Shown: in pieces, positions 34,991 through 41,575 of the stretch
How the letters are laid out: each line of letters begins with the position of its first letter
Position numbering within the stretch: position 1 is the stretch's first letter
Assembly (NCBI RefSeq): GCF_014256275.1
Contig: NZ_JACCFE010000002.1
Coordinates: 4,940,001 to 5,004,000 of the forward strand
Reading direction: 5' to 3'
Length of the DNA: 64,000 bases
Origin: Rhodococcus sp. 4CII
GTDB lineage: Bacteria > Actinomycetota > Actinomycetes > Mycobacteriales > Mycobacteriaceae
Made by a program: the position numbers and the translations under genes
Notes under the pieces: generated by a model
Seen by the model: only the letters and a program-made list of their open reading frames with translations
What the model was told of the DNA's origin: nothing
Database searches by the model: none

Positions 34991-35835
34991 CCGCCGACGT
35001 CCGCGAGTTTTCCGCGAAGGTCGGCGAGGGTCTTGGTCAGTAGCCGGGACACCTGCATCTGCGAGACTCCCACCCGCGCGGCAATCTGCGACTGGGTCAT
35101 GTTCCCGAAGAAGCGCAGGACGAGGACGGTCCGCTCGAGGTCGGGAAGCGACGTCAGGAGGGGCTCGAGGATCACGTGGTCCTCGACGTGGGCGAGGGAC
35201 GGGTCGAGATCGCCGATCGTCTCCGACAACGGACGCTCGTTCTCGCCGAGCGGGAAGTCGACCGACAGGGTGCTGTAGGCGTCGGCGACCCGGAGTCCCT
35301 GCGCCACTTCGTCTTTGTCGATTCCCAGGGCCTCGGCCAATTCGCTCGCGGTCGGGGCGCGTCCGAGTGTGGTGGTGAGTTCGGTTGTCGCTTTGGCGAG
35401 GGAGAGGTGCAGTTCCTGCATGCTGCGCGGCACACGCATGGCCCAGCCGGTGTCCCGGAAGTGTCGGCGCACTTCGCCGGTGATCGTCGGCACGGCGTAC
35501 GACACGAAGTTCTCTCCGCACCGGGCGTCGAAGCGGTCGACGGCCTTGACCAGGCCGAGCCGGGCCACCTGGATCAGGTCGTCGAGCGGTTCTCCCCGGC
35601 CGTGGAACCGCCGGGCGATGTGCTCGGCCAGCGGCAGGCATCGTTCGATCAGCCGGTGCCGCAGTACGCCACGGCGTGGGTCGGAGGCGGCGAGCCGGCC
35701 GATCGCCGCGCACTGCGCGGGCACGTCCCGGTACTGGTCCCGGTCGCGGGACACGGTGTGATGTGTCGGCTTCGTCCGCGCCGGGATGCGGCGGATCTCG
35801 CACGACGGTTCGACGAGCTGGGTGGTCGCGTTCAT
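34978..35835 (-). CDS. SigF/SigB/SigG-family stress sigma factor
   Basis: The 285-residue protein has region 2 (RFHGRGEPLDDLIQVARLGLVKAVDRFDARCGENFVSYAVPTITGEVRRHFRD), region 3 (VPRSMQELHLSLAKATTELTTTLGRAPTASELAEAL) and region 4 (LPDLERTVLVLRFFGNMTQSQIAARVGVSQMQVSRLLTKTLADL). This is the general-stress SigF/SigB pattern. AGAAGGG precedes the ATG. No anti-sigma or anti-anti-sigma gene (RsbW/UsfX type) lies beside it. Instead, two small genes precede it on the same strand with a 43-bp gap and may share its transcript. Its targets may include the nearby stress island. Confidence 0.9.
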   Translation of the reverse strand: MNATTQLVEPSCEIRRIPARTKPTHHTVSRDRDQYRDVPAQCAAIGRLAASDPRRGVLRHRLIERCLPLAEHIARRFHGRGEPLDDLIQVARLGLVKAVDRFDARCGENFVSYAVPTITGEVRRHFRDTGWAMRVPRSMQELHLSLAKATTELTTTLGRAPTASELAEALGIDKDEVAQGLRVADAYSTLSVDFPLGENERPLSETIGDLDPSLAHVEDHVILEPLLTSLPDLERTVLVLRFFGNMTQSQIAARVGVSQMQVSRLLTKTLADLRGKLADVGGQAP

Positions 35836-35878
35836 GGCTCTGCCCTTCTCTGACCGGCCGGCATCGGCGGCGGCGTGG

Positions 35879-36076
35879 CTATTCGACGAGTGCGGGGTAC
35901 GAGTCGGCGGCGTCGTCGGCGAACATCGCCTCGATCCGGGCCTTGATTTCCTCGGTGCTCATCGTTGCCCCGCTTCGCGTGGTGGTGGAGGCGTGGGATG
36001 TGGAGTGGGCGGGCATCGGCGCGGTGTCCTGTCGTGAAGGGAAGTGGTCGGGAAGTGTGAACGCGGGACCGGTCAC
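35879..36076 (-). CDS. Small acidic-ended protein (65 aa), coupled to upstream micro-membrane protein
   Basis: The GTG start overlaps the stop of the preceding 47-residue gene (GTGA), which argues that the frame is real. The N-terminal half is Ser/Thr/His/Pro-rich and probably unstructured (MPAHSTSHASTTTRSG). The C-terminal part, STEEIKARIEAMFADDAADS, is a predicted amphipathic acidic helix. An internal ATG at that point (MSTEEIKARIEAMF) would give a 27-residue product and cannot be excluded. No family is recognised. It lies 43 bp upstream of the SigF-type gene. It could be a small regulator of that factor or a secreted or modified peptide; neither is shown. Confidence 0.6.
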   Translation of the reverse strand: MTGPAFTLPDHFPSRQDTAPMPAHSTSHASTTTRSGATMSTEEIKARIEAMFADDAADSYPALVE

Positions 36077-36216
36077 GTCGGCAGGGACGAGAACAGGGAG
36101 AGCGCGCTGAGGGCCAGCGTGGCGATCAGGCCACCGGCGATCGCTCCGCCGCTGCCGGCGCCGAGGACGAGGACGTCTCCGTCGTGGGGGGTGTTCTCCG
36201 CGTGGGGCGTGTTCAT
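36073..36216 (-). CDS. Glycine-rich single-span micro-protein (47 aa)
   Basis: The gene starts with ATG behind a strong CAGGAGAG site. It encodes a polar start (MNTPHAENTPHDGD) and one glycine-zipper-like hydrophobic span (VLVLGAGSGGAIAGGLIATL...), ending SLFSSLPT. It is too short for most gene callers. Its stop overlaps the next start (GTGA), and it is the first gene after a copy of the 30-bp element (36246-36275), 29 bp upstream. A small membrane protein or a bacteriocin-like peptide are both possible. No processing or maturation gene is adjacent. Confidence 0.7.
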   Translation of the reverse strand: MNTPHAENTPHDGDVLVLGAGSGGAIAGGLIATLALSALSLFSSLPT

Positions 36217-36245
36217 CGACTCTCCTGGGTGCGGTTCGTGAAGCG

Positions 36246-36275
36246 AACTTATCTGCGTTGAAGAATATAGATTTT
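36246..36275 (-). promoter_or_regulatory. 30-bp repeated promoter/operator element, copy a
   Basis: Read on the minus strand: AAAATCTATAT, 8 bases, GCAGATAAGTT. It faces the micro-protein pair and the SigF-type gene. The same element occurs at 37358-37387 and 37889-37918 with identical spacing. GATAAG could serve as part of a -10 region and AAAATC as a -35, 16 bases apart. AATCT and AGAT also form inverted halves. Confidence 0.7.
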
Positions 36276-36471
36276 GTTGTACAGCGCTATGCGGAGAAGT
36301 TCAACCCATATCGGCAAGATTGCTGCTCGGCGGGCACATGTCCGCTCGGCGTGCCGTCTGCGCTCGGAGAGGATCGGCGCTCGACTCGCAGCGAACCTGC
36401 GCCCCCTGCCGCATATTGTGTGAATCGCGGCTTGATAGGATTGGTCCGCCCCTGAGAAGAAGGGAGACCCG

Positions 36472-36798
36472 GTGACGTCATCTCATGTGCCGCTTCGTTC
36501 GCAGCGGGGTGTGTACGGAATCTCGGTAACGTCGGAGCTGACGGGTATCGGGCCGCAGACCCTGCGCCTGTACGAGCGGCGTGGGCTGATCGCTCCGACC
36601 CGCACGGGGGGCGGAACCCGCCGCTACAGCGAAGACGATGTCGCGCGACTTCAGAAAATCACCGAACTCGTTGCAGCCGGTGTCAATCTGATCGGAATCG
36701 GGCAGATCCTCCGCCTCGAAGCCGAGAACGCCGCTCTGGCAGCGCGAAACGCGGAACTGGAGCAGCTCGTGCAGTCCGAGGTGCCCGGCCGCGCCTGA
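36472..36798 (+). CDS. HspR-like MerR-family regulator 1
   Basis: The GTG start follows AGAAGAAGGGAG. The 108-residue protein is a short MerR protein: GVYGISVTSELTGIGPQTLRLYERRGLIAPTR is the HTH, GGTRRYSEDDVARLQKI the wing, and VNLIGIGQILRLEAENAALAARNAELEQL a short coiled-coil tail. There is no effector domain and no Cys. The build matches HspR-type regulators and is strongly paralogous to the gene at 37437. A repressor or activator of the neighbouring small-protein island is likely, but no HspR-type HAIR site (CTTGAGT-N7-ACTCAAG) was seen. Confidence 0.88.
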   Translation: MTSSHVPLRSQRGVYGISVTSELTGIGPQTLRLYERRGLIAPTRTGGGTRRYSEDDVARLQKITELVAAGVNLIGIGQILRLEAENAALAARNAELEQLVQSEVPGRA

Positions 36799-36812
36799 GG
36801 GGTGTCGGCCTG

Positions 36813-37196
36813 CTAGCTCGCGGACCCGTCGTCGGTGGGGGTGAACTCGTCGAACGCGGCGTCGGCCGTCTGCCATTTACCCTCGGCCCGGATGTCCGCG
36901 AACGCGAGATCGAATGCGTCGACCAGCCACGCGTGCTCCGCGGCGGCGAGCAGTTCGTCGGAGGTTCCGTCCGAGACGCCCTGGTAGAGGCTGACCCGCC
37001 ATTCGGACGTGTCCCCGACGCTGTCGGTGAGTCCCTCGGTGGCGTTTGACGCGAGAAGGTAACGGTTGTACTCGAAATCGACCCGGATCGCATAGCCGGC
37101 GCCCGTATTGACCACGTTTGCCGGTCGCTGGGTGGCCGCCGCGAGTGCGGTCAGAGCGTCCCGGTAACGGTCGGCGTGTTCCTGAGTGCGCGGCAC
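36813..37196 (-). CDS. Conserved hypothetical protein (127 aa)
   Basis: The GTG-started frame reads VPRTQEHADRYRDALTALAAATQRPANVV with an aromatic core (GYAIRVDFEYNRYLLASNATEGL, WRVSLYQG) and acidic end. It looks like a compact alpha/beta soluble protein with no signal peptide, cysteine or membrane segment. I recognise no family. It lies between the two MerR paralogues on the opposite strand, and its upstream region shares a 240-bp gap with the second MerR gene and element copy b. Confidence 0.7.
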   Translation of the reverse strand: MPRTQEHADRYRDALTALAAATQRPANVVNTGAGYAIRVDFEYNRYLLASNATEGLTDSVGDTSEWRVSLYQGVSDGTSDELLAAAEHAWLVDAFDLAFADIRAEGKWQTADAAFDEFTPTDDGSAS

Positions 37197-37357
37197 GGTT
37201 CTCTCGTCTCTGGCGCAGAGGCCGTGGCGCTCCCGGCCACGACACCTCCACGAACCCTGCCGGGGCGGCCTCGGTTCGTGTTCGGTTCGGGTCCGAGATT
37301 ACGTCACCCGCTGCACGTCCTCGCTTCAGCCCGTGGGGCCTGAGCAGGAGAAAATGC

Positions 37358-37387
37358 AAAATCTATATCGCTAATGGCAGATTCATT
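37358..37387 (+). promoter_or_regulatory. 30-bp repeated promoter/operator element, copy b
   Basis: AAAATCTATAT, 8 bases, GCAGATTCATT, 49 bp upstream of the second MerR gene's GTG. It matches copies a and c across the first block and GCAGAT, with the same spacing. In this copy AATCT and AGATT are exact inverted halves. This fits autoregulation of the MerR gene. Confidence 0.7.
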
Positions 37388-37436
37388 TCATTCGTTTGTT
37401 AACATCAGGTGTTCCTTAAGCAGAAGGGAGCCTGTT

Positions 37437-37745
37437 GTGACCATCGATGTCCTTCCCCGCTCGCGTCGCGGGGTCTATGGAATTGCGGTGACGTCGGAGT
37501 TGACGGGCATCGGCCCGCAGACTCTGCGGCTGTACGAACGTCGCGGGCTGCTGACGCCGGCCCGGACCAGTGGCGGCACCCGCAGGTACAGCGATGACGA
37601 TCTGACCAGGCTGGCACGCATCGCCCAGCTCATGGAGGAGGGCGTGAACGTCGCGGGTATTCAGCGGATATTGGCGCTCGAATCCGAGAATGCGGAACTG
37701 TCGTCGCGGCTGGACGGACCGGATCGCAGCGCGGGCGGGGAGTGA
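37437..37745 (+). CDS. HspR-like MerR-family regulator 2
   Basis: The start is a GTG (VTIDVLPRSRRGVYGIAVTSEL) behind AGAAGGGAG; the product has 102 residues. The HTH ELTGIGPQTLRLYERRGLLTP, wing SGGTRRYSDDDLTRLARI and tail VNVAGIQRILALESENAELSS parallel regulator 1. The gene precedes a small membrane protein and a ferritin-like protein. A regulator-plus-lipid-droplet-protein operon, MLDSR-MLDS, is described in RHA1, where the regulator binds its own promoter. This locus has a similar layout, but I cannot confirm orthology. Confidence 0.88.
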   Translation: MTIDVLPRSRRGVYGIAVTSELTGIGPQTLRLYERRGLLTPARTSGGTRRYSDDDLTRLARIAQLMEEGVNVAGIQRILALESENAELSSRLDGPDRSAGGE

Positions 37746-37888
37746 ACTCCACCCGAAACTTCTCGAGTGCTGGGATCGGGCAGATGAGCCATCTGTGCTG
37801 GTTGGAGCGGTTCTCTTTTCGTGAATCCGCTGTCGGCCGCTTCTCTATTGCGCTGACGGGTTGAACTTCACTGCTCAGCCGATAGAAT

Positions 37889-37918
37889 AAAATCTGTATC
37901 CACGAGAGCAGATAAGTT
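37889..37918 (+). promoter_or_regulatory. 30-bp repeated promoter/operator element, copy c
   Basis: AAAATCTGTAT, 8 bases, GCAGATAAGTT. The second block is identical to copy a. It is 75 bp upstream of the small membrane protein gene at 37994 and should drive that gene and the ferritin-like gene after it. Confidence 0.7.
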
Positions 37919-37993
37919 GACGACTCGAACGGGCCGCACGCCGATGGTGATGTTGCGGCAGTCCGCATTCGACTCCAGACGGGATATCGCACC

Positions 37994-38224
37994 ATGACCC
38001 TTGCTGCACCTACGCCCTTCCGCACGCGCAGTGCCCGGCACGCGAAGAACCAGCAGGAGGAGCCGGACCGCCGGTTCTCGCTCGGAACCGGCCTCGTCGC
38101 GGCACTCCTCGCCGCGGTGCCGGCGATGACCGTGTCCGGTTCGGTGATCCTCGCGGCCGCGACTGCCGTATCCGTCCTGGCCGGCGTTGTCCTGGCCGCA
38201 TTTCTCATTTCGAGCCTGATCTGA
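37994..38224 (+). CDS. Small membrane protein (76 aa)
   Basis: The N-terminal 28 residues are basic and polar (RTRSARHAKNQQEEPDRRF). Residues about 29-76 form two hydrophobic stretches (LGTGLVAALLAAVPAMTVSG and LAAATAVSVLAGVVLAAFLI) with a short turn. No family is recognised. It is 38 bp upstream of the ferritin-like gene on the same strand and lies behind element copy c. It could be a membrane or lipid-surface anchor for that protein; this is inference. Confidence 0.75.
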   Translation: MTLAAPTPFRTRSARHAKNQQEEPDRRFSLGTGLVAALLAAVPAMTVSGSVILAAATAVSVLAGVVLAAFLISSLI

Positions 38225-38262
38225 CCCGACCGACGCACCCTCACGAACGCGAAGGAGACATT

Positions 38263-39228
38263 GTGACCATTTCCACCGTTCCCACCCTGATCACCCAGTT
38301 GCGCGCCGTCCTGGACCTCACCAACACCGAAATCCAGGTTGCCGAAACCCGCGTCGCGCAGGCGCGCACCGAAGCCGTGCGCCGAGAACTCACCGAGAAC
38401 GCCGAAAACGGCCGCCTCCGCGCGCAGGCGATCGACCGTGCCATCCGCGACCTCGGGGGAGTTCCCGAGATCGTCGGCCCGCTGCTCGGCCGGGTAGCGG
38501 CGGCGCTGAAGGCGATGGCGGAACAGGCGCAACCGTTCGACGAGGCTCTGCTCGGCGATCTCGCGCTCGAGCACCAGTTGCTCGATCGCGCCCGATACGT
38601 GAAGGCCCTCGCGACCACCGAAGGCAAGACCGATGTCGTCCGGCTGGCCGATCGGTTGATCACCGCACATGCCGCGACCGTCGACTGGTTGACCACGGTG
38701 CTCGCCGAGGACGCGCTCGGTGGACCGGCCGCCCTGCGACGCACCCCGTTCCAGGCTGCGACCGGTGCCACGATCCGGCTGATCAACGTCCCGGTCTCGT
38801 GGTCTGCGCGCGGCATCGACCGCGCCCTGGACTCTGCTCGCGCCACCCCGCCCATGCTGAGCGCGCTGCTCGGGCGAGGCGCCCACGCGGGCGACGTCGC
38901 GGCGAAGACACTCGCCGCCTCTCGTGACGCCGCCCTCGAAACGGCCGAGGAGGTCACTCGCAACGAGGGAGCGAGCGGGATCGCCGACGCGATCCACTCG
39001 GCACGCTCCGCCGGTGGCGTCCTGGAGGCGGACGAACTCCCGATCGCCGACTACGACGATCTCAACGTGTCGCAGACCGTCGCCGCGATCAAGGAGTTGA
39101 CCGATCCCTCCGACGTGCGCACCGTCGTCGCCTACGAGGAAGCTCACAAGAATCGCCAGGGCGTGGTCTCCGCGGCCCAGACTCGGTTGGCCGGCATCGC
39201 TCAAGAGATAGTCGGAGTCGGTAGCTGA
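38263..39228 (+). CDS. Ferritin-like / lipid-droplet-protein-like helical protein
   Basis: The GTG start follows GAAGGAG; the product has 321 residues. It is almost wholly helical. Residues about 10-150 match the ferritin-like domain pattern seen in actinobacterial proteins (LRAVLDLTNTEIQVAETRVAQARTEAV, then DEALLGDLALEHQLLDRARYVKALA). Residues about 160-240 contain amphipathic helices (FQAATGATIRLINVPVSWSARGIDRAL). RHA1's major lipid-droplet protein MLDS is also encoded with its regulator. This gene may be an orthologue or a paralogue, but the lysine-rich DNA-binding tail I associate with MLDS is not evident. A strong terminator ends the operon. Confidence 0.7.
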   Translation: MTISTVPTLITQLRAVLDLTNTEIQVAETRVAQARTEAVRRELTENAENGRLRAQAIDRAIRDLGGVPEIVGPLLGRVAAALKAMAEQAQPFDEALLGDLALEHQLLDRARYVKALATTEGKTDVVRLADRLITAHAATVDWLTTVLAEDALGGPAALRRTPFQAATGATIRLINVPVSWSARGIDRALDSARATPPMLSALLGRGAHAGDVAAKTLAASRDAALETAEEVTRNEGASGIADAIHSARSAGGVLEADELPIADYDDLNVSQTVAAIKELTDPSDVRTVVAYEEAHKNRQGVVSAAQTRLAGIAQEIVGVGS

Positions 39229-39238
39229 CGCACCCCCA

Positions 39239-39284
39239 ACGACGCACTGCCGGTCCCCCGCGAGGGGGACCGGCAGTGCGTCGT
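39239..39284. terminator. Bidirectional 21-bp hairpin terminator
   Basis: The arms 39239-39259 and 39264-39284 pair perfectly over 21 bp, with loop GCGA. It lies between the convergent ferritin-like and lipoprotein genes and can serve both strands. Confidence 0.9.
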
Positions 39285-39319
39285 GGCTCGGGCGTTCGCG
39301 TCCTGTGGTGGGGAACGGG

Positions 39320-39670
39320 TCAGCAGGCCCCGGTCTTGGCGGCGTCGTAGGCCTGGGTCATCTGGTCCTTGCGCTCCTGCGGAGCGTCCTTCCACTCGGC
39401 CGTCTCGGCAGACTGGGTGAACAGGTCGTCGAGGGCCTTCGTGCGGTCGAACGTCTCACCGGTCTGCTGCGCGCGCGCCTCCGCGCCGTTCGCGTACTGG
39501 AGCAGCCCCTTGCACAGGTCCGCGACCGCGGGCAGGTCGGCGGACGCCGCCTCGGCGGCCTCGCTCGTTGCGCTCGCCGTGGACTCGGCTTCGGTGGTGG
39601 TCGATTCGGAACTGCACGCCCCCAGCAGCAGGGCGGCAGGGATCAACAGCGCAACGATGGTTCGTGTCAT
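39320..39670 (-). CDS. Small secreted lipoprotein
   Basis: The 116-residue protein begins MTRTIVALLIPAALLLGACSS, a lipoprotein signal with lipobox LLGAC (Cys 19). A Ser/Thr/Glu/Ala linker follows, then a helical domain (LPAVADLCKGLLQYANGAEARAQQTG...), ending TGAC. The two late cysteines (about 53 and 116) may form a disulfide in the mature protein. No family is recognised. It shares the terminator at 39239-39284 and appears monocistronic. Confidence 0.85.
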   Translation of the reverse strand: MTRTIVALLIPAALLLGACSSESTTTEAESTASATSEAAEAASADLPAVADLCKGLLQYANGAEARAQQTGETFDRTKALDDLFTQSAETAEWKDAPQERKDQMTQAYDAAKTGAC

Positions 39671-39762
39671 GCGAAATACATACCAGAGGCAGGTGTCGGA
39701 CGCGGTGGGCCGGTCGCCCGGAGACCGACACGTGCACGGAGTGGCGGCAGCGTCGCCGCCGG

Positions 39763-40566
39763 TCAGGCGGGCCCGAGGGTGTAGTCGACGCCCGGGCGGT
39801 CGCCCTTGCCCTTCAACCAGCGTCCCGGCAACTTGCCGGCCAGGTCACCGAGAGGTCCGACGGCGGCGCTGAGAACCCCCACCGTCTCCTGCAGCAGGTC
39901 GATGCTGGCGCTCATCCGCTCGAGGTTGGGTGCCAGCGCCGTCAACGTCTCGGACAGCGCCACGATCTGGTCGAGCGGTCCGCCCTCGGCGATGAGGCGT
40001 TCGAACGCACCGCCCTCCGACAGCAGCGTGTCGAGGATGCCGTTCTCGGCGAGCGCCCGATCCACGAGTCCGCCCGGAGCGGTGAGCCGCTCGACGGCGC
40101 CGTCCTGCGCGGTCAGCCGTTCGAGGGGTCCCTGTTCGGCGGTGAGACGGTCGAGCAGGCCGTCCTTGGCGAGGAGTCGCTCCAGCGTGCCGTCCTCGGC
40201 GAGTACCCGATCGAGCGGGCCGTCTTTCGCGAGCACCCGTTCGAGGGGGCCGCCCGGTTCGAGCAGTCGTTCGAGCGTGCCGCCCTCCGCGGTGAGACGG
40301 TCGACCGGGCCGCCGGGGGCGAGGAGGCGGTCGAGCGGCCCACCCGGCTGGAGTGCCTGCCCGAGTGGCCTGTCGTTGGCCGCGAGTGAGGACAGTTGGC
40401 TGATCACCTGGAGCGGGCTGCCCTGGGTGCTCATGCCCGTGACGACACCGGTCCCGGCGACCGCGGTCCGGACGGTGCCCAGGCTGGCCTCGGCGATTCC
40501 GAGACCGACATCGGCGGCCGCGAGACCGACGCGCACCGGGAGGGTCATCAACGACACCAGGTTCAT
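39763..40566 (-). CDS. Decapeptide-repeat protein
   Basis: The start is taken at MNLVSLMTLPVRVGLAAADVG; the product has 267 residues. The first 60 residues are apolar and may associate with the membrane. Residues 77-196 are twelve consecutive ten-residue repeats of the form x-L/V-D/E-R-L-x-A-x-G/D-G, for example PLDRLLAPGG and TLERLLAKDG. A helical C-terminal part follows (LSETLTALAPNLERMSASIDLLQETVGVL), ending in a basic KGKGDRPG stretch. Each repeat probably makes one short amphipathic helix and a Gly turn. I know no function. The gene is on its own transcript, upstream of the lipoprotein gene with a 92-bp gap. Confidence 0.8.
   Translation of the reverse strand: MNLVSLMTLPVRVGLAAADVGLGIAEASLGTVRTAVAGTGVVTGMSTQGSPLQVISQLSSLAANDRPLGQALQPGGPLDRLLAPGGPVDRLTAEGGTLERLLEPGGPLERVLAKDGPLDRVLAEDGTLERLLAKDGLLDRLTAEQGPLERLTAQDGAVERLTAPGGLVDRALAENGILDTLLSEGGAFERLIAEGGPLDQIVALSETLTALAPNLERMSASIDLLQETVGVLSAAVGPLGDLAGKLPGRWLKGKGDRPGVDYTLGPA
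39979..40338 (-). repeat. Twelve tandem 30-bp coding repeats
   Basis: The segment encodes twelve decapeptides in register, each ending GG, DG, QG or NG. At DNA level the units are diverged but keep the recurring CGACCG/GAGCG and CTCGCC words, which suggests old internal duplication under selection for the protein pattern. Confidence 0.85.
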
Positions 40567-40614
40567 GGGATTACTGTAACCCGCGACACACAAGCATCGA
40601 GCGTCTCGCTGCGG

Positions 40615-40929
40615 TCAGTGCAGAACCTTCAGTCCGACGACGCAGCCGACGATGCCCAGGATCAACAGGATCTTCACCAGCGACGCACTTTCGGCGCCGG
40701 TCACCATCGCGTACCCGACGGTCAGTGCCGCGCCGATACCCACCCACACCGCGTACGACGTTCCGGTGGGGAGGCTCCGCATCGCGAAGGCCAGACCGGC
40801 CATGCTCAGAATCAACGCGACGCCGAACACGACACTGGGTCCGAGTTTGCCGAAGCCTTCCGACTTGCCGAGCGCGGTCGCCCAGACTGCCTCCAGGATT
40901 CCCGACAACACGAGCACGATCCACGCCAT
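40615..40929 (-). CDS. gdx: Guanidinium exporter, SMR family (Gdx/SugE)
   Basis: The 104-residue protein starts MAWIVLVLSGILEAVWATALGKSEGF, which carries the SMR membrane Glu (about 13) in the SugE/Gdx context GxLEAxWA. It has four membrane segments, including LPTGTSYAVWVGIGAALTVGYAM. Gdx proteins export guanidinium in exchange for protons as antiparallel dimers. The assignment is strengthened by a guanidine-III riboswitch in the leader (40943-40983), 13 bases before the ATG. It is more specific than 'multidrug efflux'. GGAGG precedes the start. Confidence 0.95.
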   Translation of the reverse strand: MAWIVLVLSGILEAVWATALGKSEGFGKLGPSVVFGVALILSMAGLAFAMRSLPTGTSYAVWVGIGAALTVGYAMVTGAESASLVKILLILGIVGCVVGLKVLH

Positions 40930-40942
40930 GACGAACCTCCGG

Positions 40943-40983
40943 GCACCGTCTTGTCGCTGGCCGGGTACGGTGCGCTCGTCCGG
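40943..40983 (-). ncRNA. Guanidine-III (ykkC-III) riboswitch
   Basis: Read on the minus strand, the 41-nt element begins CCGGACGAG, has GCACCGT...ACGGTGC as a 7-bp stem, the internal TACCCGG that can form the pseudoknot with the 5' CCGG, and GACAAGACGG near the 3' end. Length and order match the Thermobifida fusca guanidine-III riboswitch as I remember it, apart from compensated or small changes. It ends 13 nt before the gdx ATG, next to its GGAGG, so control is probably at translation initiation: guanidine binding would free the ribosome site and turn on export. Confidence 0.9.
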
Positions 40984-41176
40984 ATGTCGTGTCGACGAAA
41001 TCCACGGTACCCAACGAGGCGCTCCGCGCCGGTGAGTGGTGAGCGAGTCCACAGACTCGTGGACCGCGCACGATCGCGAATGCGCGCATTATTCCGCACA
41101 CCGATGCGGCCTCATTTATTGTCGAGCCCGACAGGGAAATTCTGTGCATATACCACGGAAGATAACGAGGCACACC

Positions 41177-41284
41177 ATGATGCTCGGACTGCTTGCCGCA
41201 ATCAACAGCGCTTTCACCCTCGGACTCGCCAACACGATCGGGACGTTCGGCGGAGTGGTACTCAACCTGAACGTCGTTGCCTGA
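41177..41284 (+). CDS. Charge-free hydrophobic micro-peptide 1 (35 aa)
   Basis: The frame encodes MMLGLLAAINSAFTLGLANT plus 15 residues ending GGVVLNLNVVA. ACGAGG precedes the ATG-ATG start. The peptide has no Lys, Arg, His, Asp, Glu, Cys, Pro or Trp. It is a close paralogue of the peptide at 41576, with about 26 of 35 positions identical. A hairpin terminator follows, so it is probably a separate transcript. The gene is far too short for standard callers, but the duplication supports it. A membrane-active or self-assembling peptide is possible; no modification enzyme is adjacent. Confidence 0.75.
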   Translation: MMLGLLAAINSAFTLGLANTIGTFGGVVLNLNVVA

Positions 41285-41319
41285 ACTCACCTGCCCGTCA
41301 ACGCAACTGCACCCCTCAC

Positions 41320-41352
41320 GCAACCCCGCTGCCCGATCGACGGCGGGGTTGC
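41320..41352 (+). terminator. Hairpin terminator after micro-peptide 1
   Basis: GCAACCCCGC (41320-41329) and GCGGGGTTGC (41343-41352) form a perfect 10-bp stem, followed by CTCTTG. It lies 35 bp after the first micro-peptide stop and separates the two micro-peptide units. Confidence 0.75.
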
Positions 41353-41575
41353 CTCTTGCGTGTCGACCCTCGTTCCCGGCTCCGGAGCGCAACTGTCCCA
41401 TCCTCGCCCATTCGCCGAGAATTTCACCCTTTTTCGCCGGATGAGAATCGGTGATTTCATTCAAAGTAATTCGCGTGCGCGTGTCGCCACGAATTCTCCG
41501 GACTTGACTTAGTGTCATCCGCATCGCGCACGGACAGCGCGCCACCACCCCTTCCCGGGGGCGACGATGGAGGTC

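Noticed and set aside
36258..36455. A 65-codon plus-strand frame between the micro-proteins and MerR regulator 1
   Set aside because: It starts inside the 30-bp element, has no ribosome site and no recognisable pattern. More likely it is leader or intergenic DNA.
36200..38000. HspR-type HAIR or CIRCE operator near the HspR-like genes
   Set aside because: No CTTGAGT-N7-ACTCAAG or CIRCE inverted repeat was found. The repeated 30-bp element is a different sequence.
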